Of a stretch of DNA of 9,277 bases, positions 6,354 to 9,277 are shown piece after piece (position 1 is the stretch's first letter; each line of letters begins with the position of its first letter). The notes beneath the pieces were generated by a model that worked only from the letters and a program-made list of their open reading frames with translations, was not told the origin of the DNA and did not search any database. A program made the translations under genes and the position numbers. Source of the stretch: Campylobacterota bacterium (GTDB lineage Bacteria; Campylobacterota; Campylobacteria; Campylobacterales; Sulfurovaceae). The stretch covers positions 1 through 9,277 of the forward strand of contig QMKT01000063.1 of assembly GCA_003646505.1 (NCBI GenBank), given 5' to 3'.

Positions 6354-6692
6354 TTAACATGCAAAAAGTTTGTTTTTTATCTCTTCAAAGATCTCATAAT
6401 CATGTGACGCGATCTTATCTGAATAAATAACATGGTTCAATTGTTCTAAAACATGAAACTTTGAAAGTTTATCTTCGCGTAACGCATCATTGATGATCTC
6501 TATATGTGTATCCAGATCATACTCTTTATCCATGAGTTCATAAAGAAAGTCTTTCACTTCATCATGCGTACACTCAAAGTTTTGTCCCATAAGGTCACAA
6601 AACAAAGGTACAGATTTCTCTACATCTCTATGATCGACCTTAATAATATGTGCAAGCAGTACGCCCATAGACTTTTTCATTTTCTTTTCCAT
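6354..6692 (-). CDS. Small TerB-like protein of unknown function
   Basis: A 112-aa, acidic, all-helical cytoplasmic protein. Two similar halves, LLAHIIKVDHRD near residues 12-23 and LEQLNHVIYSDKIASHDYEIF near 82-102, match the repeated LL-x-V-x-x-D-x-x-x-x-x-E pattern of the TerB-like (tellurite resistance protein B, COG4103-like) fold; D20 and D92 occupy the equivalent positions. The start is ATG at 6692 with AGAGGAG about 8 nt upstream; the open frame to 6719 lacks such support. It lies between gpmI and fabG on the same strand. The TerB fold is a guess from the pattern, and tellurite resistance should not be read into it since no other ter genes are nearby. Confidence 0.7.
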   Translation of the reverse strand: MEKKMKKSMGVLLAHIIKVDHRDVEKSVPLFCDLMGQNFECTHDEVKDFLYELMDKEYDLDTHIEIINDALREDKLSKFHVLEQLNHVIYSDKIASHDYEIFEEIKNKLFAC

Positions 6693-6709
6693 AACTTCTT
6701 CTCCTCTAC

Positions 6710-6728
6710 AAAGGCGCAACGCACCTTT
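6710..6728 (-). promoter_or_regulatory. Leader hairpin next to the Shine-Dalgarno of the TerB-like gene
   Basis: In minus-strand RNA the arms AAAGGUGC and GCGCCUUU pair over 8 bp (one G-U) around a 3-nt loop. The hairpin ends about 4 nt before the AGAGGAG Shine-Dalgarno. It could be a leader stabiliser, a translation modulator, or a weak gpmI terminator; only a short U-run follows on this strand. Read on the plus strand it has a C-A mismatch. Confidence 0.4.
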
Positions 6729-6824
6729 TTAATTTTCTGCAAAAGTTTTATCATTAGCAATAATACTATTCCCTAAAAATACATTATTCTATGATACTAT
6801 GAAAAAGAGATTTAGTCAAATGAA

Positions 6825-6844
6825 AGGCTTTTTAGACTTAGCCT
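6825..6844 (-). terminator. Weak possible terminator after gpmI
   Basis: AGGCT and AGCCT (6825-6829, 6840-6844) form a 5-bp stem with a 10-nt loop at the gpmI stop codon, followed on the minus strand by TTCATTT. The stem is short and the U-tract interrupted, so this is only a candidate for the end of the gpmI transcript. Confidence 0.15.
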
Positions 6845-8324
6845 ATATGAGTGCTTCATCCATCTCTTCAGGTAGTTCAAGCCCCATTAATTTTAGGACA
6901 GTAGGGGCAACATTATTAAGTCCATGCCCCTCTTTTACTTCTGTCACGCCTTCTGCCATGACAAAACACCAGACTTCACCTACCGTATGATTGGTCAATA
7001 CATGTCCTTCACTGTCTCTCATCTCTTCACAGTTTCCATGGTCAGAAGTCAACACCACCGCATAACCATCCTTTTTTGCCCTTTCTATGATACGTCCAAG
7101 TTCAGTATCTACTGCATTCACCGCTTGACATGCTGCTTCGTAATTACCCGTATGCCCTACCATATCACCATTGGCAAAATTAACAACAATAAAGTCATAA
7201 GACTCTGCCATCGCTGTAAGTACGGCATCACCTACCTGGGGTGCTGACATTTCAGGCTGCATGTCATAGGTCTTCACATCGGGACTTGGAATGAGCACTC
7301 TGCTCTCTCCAATGACAGGTTCTTCTATACCGCCATTCATAAAAAATGTTACATGTGCATATTTCTCAGTCTCTGCCGTATGTAGTTGTCTCAAACCCGC
7401 AGTAGAGATGACTTCTGCCAAGGTATTTTCAGGTGCAACTTTTGGAAAAAGTATCGGGTAGGGAAAAGAGGCATCATATTTGGTCATCGTTGCAATGTGC
7501 AATGGTATATAAGAACAGGCAAACTCATCAAAATGCTCATTTCCGAGTGCAGCTGTGATCTCTCTTGCTCTGTCTGAACGGAAATTCGTCAGTATCACCA
7601 CATCATCCTCTTGCACACCTTCATACCCTGTAAATGCCGCCGGTTCAATAAACTCATCCAACTCATTTTTGTCATAAGATGCATCAATATAAGCTGTTGG
7701 TGTCAATGCAGTAGAAGGTCTTGCTTCAACGATCGCCTGATACCCTTTTTGCACTCTCTCCCAACGATTATCTCTGTCCATGGTAAAGAAACGACCCCCT
7801 ATCGTAGCAATGGAGATCGTTTCGTCACATAGTGCTTCTATTTGCTCTACATATATTTTTGCTGAAGTCGGGCTCACATCTCTACCATCTGTGATCAAAT
7901 GTAAAAAAACCTTTTTCCCTCTGCTCTTTGCCAGTTTTATCAAGCCGATCGTATGGTTAATATGTGAATGTACACCTCCGTCACTCAATAATCCCACTAA
8001 ATGCACACGGTCACTTTTAGCCAAAGTCTCATTCAGTGCTTCGTTGTTCTCTATGCTCCCGTCTTCAAGCGCCAAAGAGATCTTCACTAGATCCTGATAC
8101 AAGATACGTCCCGACCCTATAGTCATATGTCCCACTTCAGAATTCCCCATTTGCCCTTCAGGTAATCCAACACTCAAACCATGTGTCGAGATAAGCGCTC
8201 TGGGTGCCGTTTCAAATAAACTGTCATAGGTCGGTTTTACAGCATCTTTAAAAGCATTACATGTACTGTCTGGTTTACACCCAATGCCATCGGTAATAAT
8301 TAAAATTGTTTTTTGACTGCTCAC
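6843..8324 (-). CDS. gpmI: 2,3-bisphosphoglycerate-independent phosphoglycerate mutase
   Basis: A 493-aa cytoplasmic enzyme that interconverts 3- and 2-phosphoglycerate in glycolysis/gluconeogenesis via a phosphoserine intermediate and two divalent metal ions (commonly Mn2+). The alkaline-phosphatase-superfamily metal residues are visible: D12 (ITDG), catalytic S62 in [11 protein letters not shown]387 and H391 (NGDMVGH), D428 and H429 (SDHG) and H446 (TNHT). Their spacing matches the Bacillus enzyme. DGGVHSH, a conserved substrate-binding segment, is also present. Length fits the family. The start is GTG at 8324, giving (V)[12 protein letters not shown] with AGAGG about 8 nt upstream. An in-frame extension to 8417 would add 31 unrelated residues and run across the mraY start, so it is rejected. 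The gene is transcribed away from mraY. Confidence 0.96.
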   Translation of the reverse strand: MSSQKTILIITDGIGCKPDSTCNAFKDAVKPTYDSLFETAPRALISTHGLSVGLPEGQMGNSEVGHMTIGSGRILYQDLVKISLALEDGSIENNEALNETLAKSDRVHLVGLLSDGGVHSHINHTIGLIKLAKSRGKKVFLHLITDGRDVSPTSAKIYVEQIEALCDETISIATIGGRFFTMDRDNRWERVQKGYQAIVEARPSTALTPTAYIDASYDKNELDEFIEPAAFTGYEGVQEDDVVILTNFRSDRAREITAALGNEHFDEFACSYIPLHIATMTKYDASFPYPILFPKVAPENTLAEVISTAGLRQLHTAETEKYAHVTFFMNGGIEEPVIGESRVLIPSPDVKTYDMQPEMSAPQVGDAVLTAMAESYDFIVVNFANGDMVGHTGNYEAACQAVNAVDTELGRIIERAKKDGYAVVLTSDHGNCEEMRDSEGHVLTNHTVGEVWCFVMAEGVTEVKEGHGLNNVAPTVLKLMGLELPEEMDEALI

Positions 8325-8398
8325 ACTACACCTCTTCGTATTTTTTATTGAAATAATAGTAAAATAAACTTTCTTAAACATAAAAGGGACCAAAACAT
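8325..8398. promoter_or_regulatory. Divergent gpmI/mraY promoter region
   Basis: This 74-bp AT-rich gap separates the two divergent start codons and must hold the promoters of both unless transcription starts further inside. A TACTAT/TATTAT-like box lies near 8352-8361 on the minus strand for gpmI, and AT-rich -10-like sequence for mraY lies in the same stretch, so the two could compete. The AAAGGGA Shine-Dalgarno for mraY is at 8383-8389. No firm -35 boxes could be named. Confidence 0.35.
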
Positions 8399-9277
8399 AT
8401 GCTATATGAACTCTCACAACTTTTAGATATTAATCTTTTTGGATACATCTCTGTACGTGCCGGGATCGCATTTTTCATCGCTTTTGCACTCACAATTCTT
8501 GTCATACCAAAGTATCTTTCCTGGGCACTGGCAAAAAATGCAAACCAACCCATAAGTAAATATGTTCCTGCACATGAAGGAAAAAGACATACACCTACGA
8601 TGGGTGGTGCTGTTTTCATCACAGCTACACTGATTGCTGCGCTACTAACGGTTGATCTTGGCAACCTTTATATATGGGGTGGGTTGATCACACTTGTCGG
8701 GTTTGGACTTGTCGGATTTAAAGATGACCTGGGAAAAGTAATGGCTGGAGATAATCTCGAAGGTCTCACACCTAAAGGTAAAATGTTCTTACAGGCTGTC
8801 ATCGCAGTACTTGCAACCGGAGTGCTTCTTTACACAGGCTTTCCTACAGAGTTCTATGTACCTTTTCTTAAAACACCTCTTTTTGATCTGGGCTATGCCG
8901 CAATTCCTTTCTGGATACTTGTATTTTTAGCTACCACCAATGCAGTCAACCTTACCGACGGCCTTGATGGACTGGCAACCGTTCCTTCTATTATTGCGCT
9001 TGTTACACTTGGACTTATTACCTATATCACAGGACATGCCATCTTTAGCCAGTATCTTCTTGTACCCAACATCAAAGGTGTGGGTGAAGTGACTATTTTA
9101 GCCGTTGCTCTCTCGGGTGGATTACTTGGTTTTTTATGGTACAACTGCTACCCCGCAGAGATCTTTATGGGGGACACAGGCAGCCTTGCTATTGGTGGTT
9201 TTATCGCATATCTTGCTATCTTAGGGAAAAGTGAAGTACTGCTTATCCTTATTGGTCTGATCTTTGTGATCGAAACA
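8399..9277 (+). CDS. mraY: Phospho-N-acetylmuramoyl-pentapeptide-transferase MraY (3' end outside window)
   Basis: The first 293 codons of MraY are open to the window end; the family is about 355 residues, so about 60 are missing. It transfers phospho-MurNAc-pentapeptide from UDP to undecaprenyl phosphate, making lipid I at the inner membrane for peptidoglycan synthesis. Visible signatures are the early [12 protein letters not shown] segment (59-70), the paired aspartates D109/D110 in [20 protein letters not shown] (181-193) and [13 protein letters not shown] with catalytic D259. Several hydrophobic helices fit the ten-helix topology. The ATG at 8399 has AAAGGGA 9 nt upstream. The His-rich HHH motif near the C-terminus falls beyond the window. 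murD commonly follows mraY in related bacteria, which cannot be checked here. Confidence 0.96.
   Translation, partial: MLYELSQLLDINLFGYISVRAGIAFFIAFALTILVIPKYLSWALAKNANQPISKYVPAHEGKRHTPTMGGAVFITATLIAALLTVDLGNLYIWGGLITLVGFGLVGFKDDLGKVMAGDNLEGLTPKGKMFLQAVIAVLATGVLLYTGFPTEFYVPFLKTPLFDLGYAAIPFWILVFLATTNAVNLTDGLDGLATVPSIIALVTLGLITYITGHAIFSQYLLVPNIKGVGEVTILAVALSGGLLGFLWYNCYPAEIFMGDTGSLAIGGFIAYLAILGKSEVLLILIGLIFVIET

Noticed and set aside
6504..6776. Open frames opposite to gpmI, fabG, the kinases and the TerB-like gene
   Set aside because: They are antisense to well-supported genes, lack ribosome binding sites and recognisable domains, and have compositions expected of shadow frames.
8325..8417. 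Longer gpmI reading frame starting at 8417
   Set aside because: The extra 31 residues are unlike any GpmI N-terminus and would cross the mraY start; the GTG at 8324 has a good Shine-Dalgarno and a family-like start.
1..9277. CRISPR arrays, tRNA/rRNA genes, transposases or prophage genes
   Set aside because: None seen: no regularly spaced repeat arrays, no cloverleaf-like segments noticed, and every sizeable gene is assigned to a chromosomal function.

Overview
The window looks like chromosomal DNA from a Campylobacterota member of the Sulfurovum/Sulfurimonas type. The grounds are an AT-rich sequence, dense short-spaced genes, frequent TTG/GTG starts, histidine kinases with a HELN[T/I]P H-box and no HAMP domain, and the style of the GpmI, FabG and MraY proteins. 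The genus is inferred from the look of the proteins, not from a search.

The left half (1-4676) is a signalling block transcribed entirely on the minus strand. Read in transcription order it holds an OmpR-type response regulator with a compact HAMP-less histidine kinase (RR2/HK2, overlapping by 4 nt), then a second regulator and kinase pair with a larger periplasmic domain (RR1/HK1, overlapping by 14 nt). A small exported monohaem c-type cytochrome overlaps HK1 by 13 nt, and last comes a lipoprotein with a ferritin-like DUF2202 domain and a Cys-rich tail. The two regulator/kinase pairs look like tandem paralogues. The promoters of RR1 and of the DUF2202 lipoprotein carry the same element on the minus strand: AATTCATA, 5 nt, TTCATA, then 6 nt to a TRTTAT -10 box. 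This is an 11-bp-spaced direct repeat, as expected for a PhoB/OmpR-type binding site. The simplest model is that RR1 controls its own operon and the lipoprotein, making RR1-HK1-cytochrome-DUF2202 one envelope-facing sensory or redox module.

The middle (4677-5560) has a divergent promoter region, a plus-strand six-helix membrane protein resembling the 'small multi-drug export' family, and a 76-bp repeat structure. That structure consists of two inverted 24-nt copies, each itself palindromic, which differ by one compensatory base-pair swap.

The right half (5561-9277) is housekeeping: fabG (fatty acid synthesis), a small TerB-like protein, gpmI (cofactor-independent phosphoglycerate mutase) and, divergent from gpmI, mraY (lipid I synthesis), which runs off the window end. 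No rRNA, tRNA, CRISPR array, transposase or other clear mobile element was seen, and no gap between genes exceeds about 150 bp.
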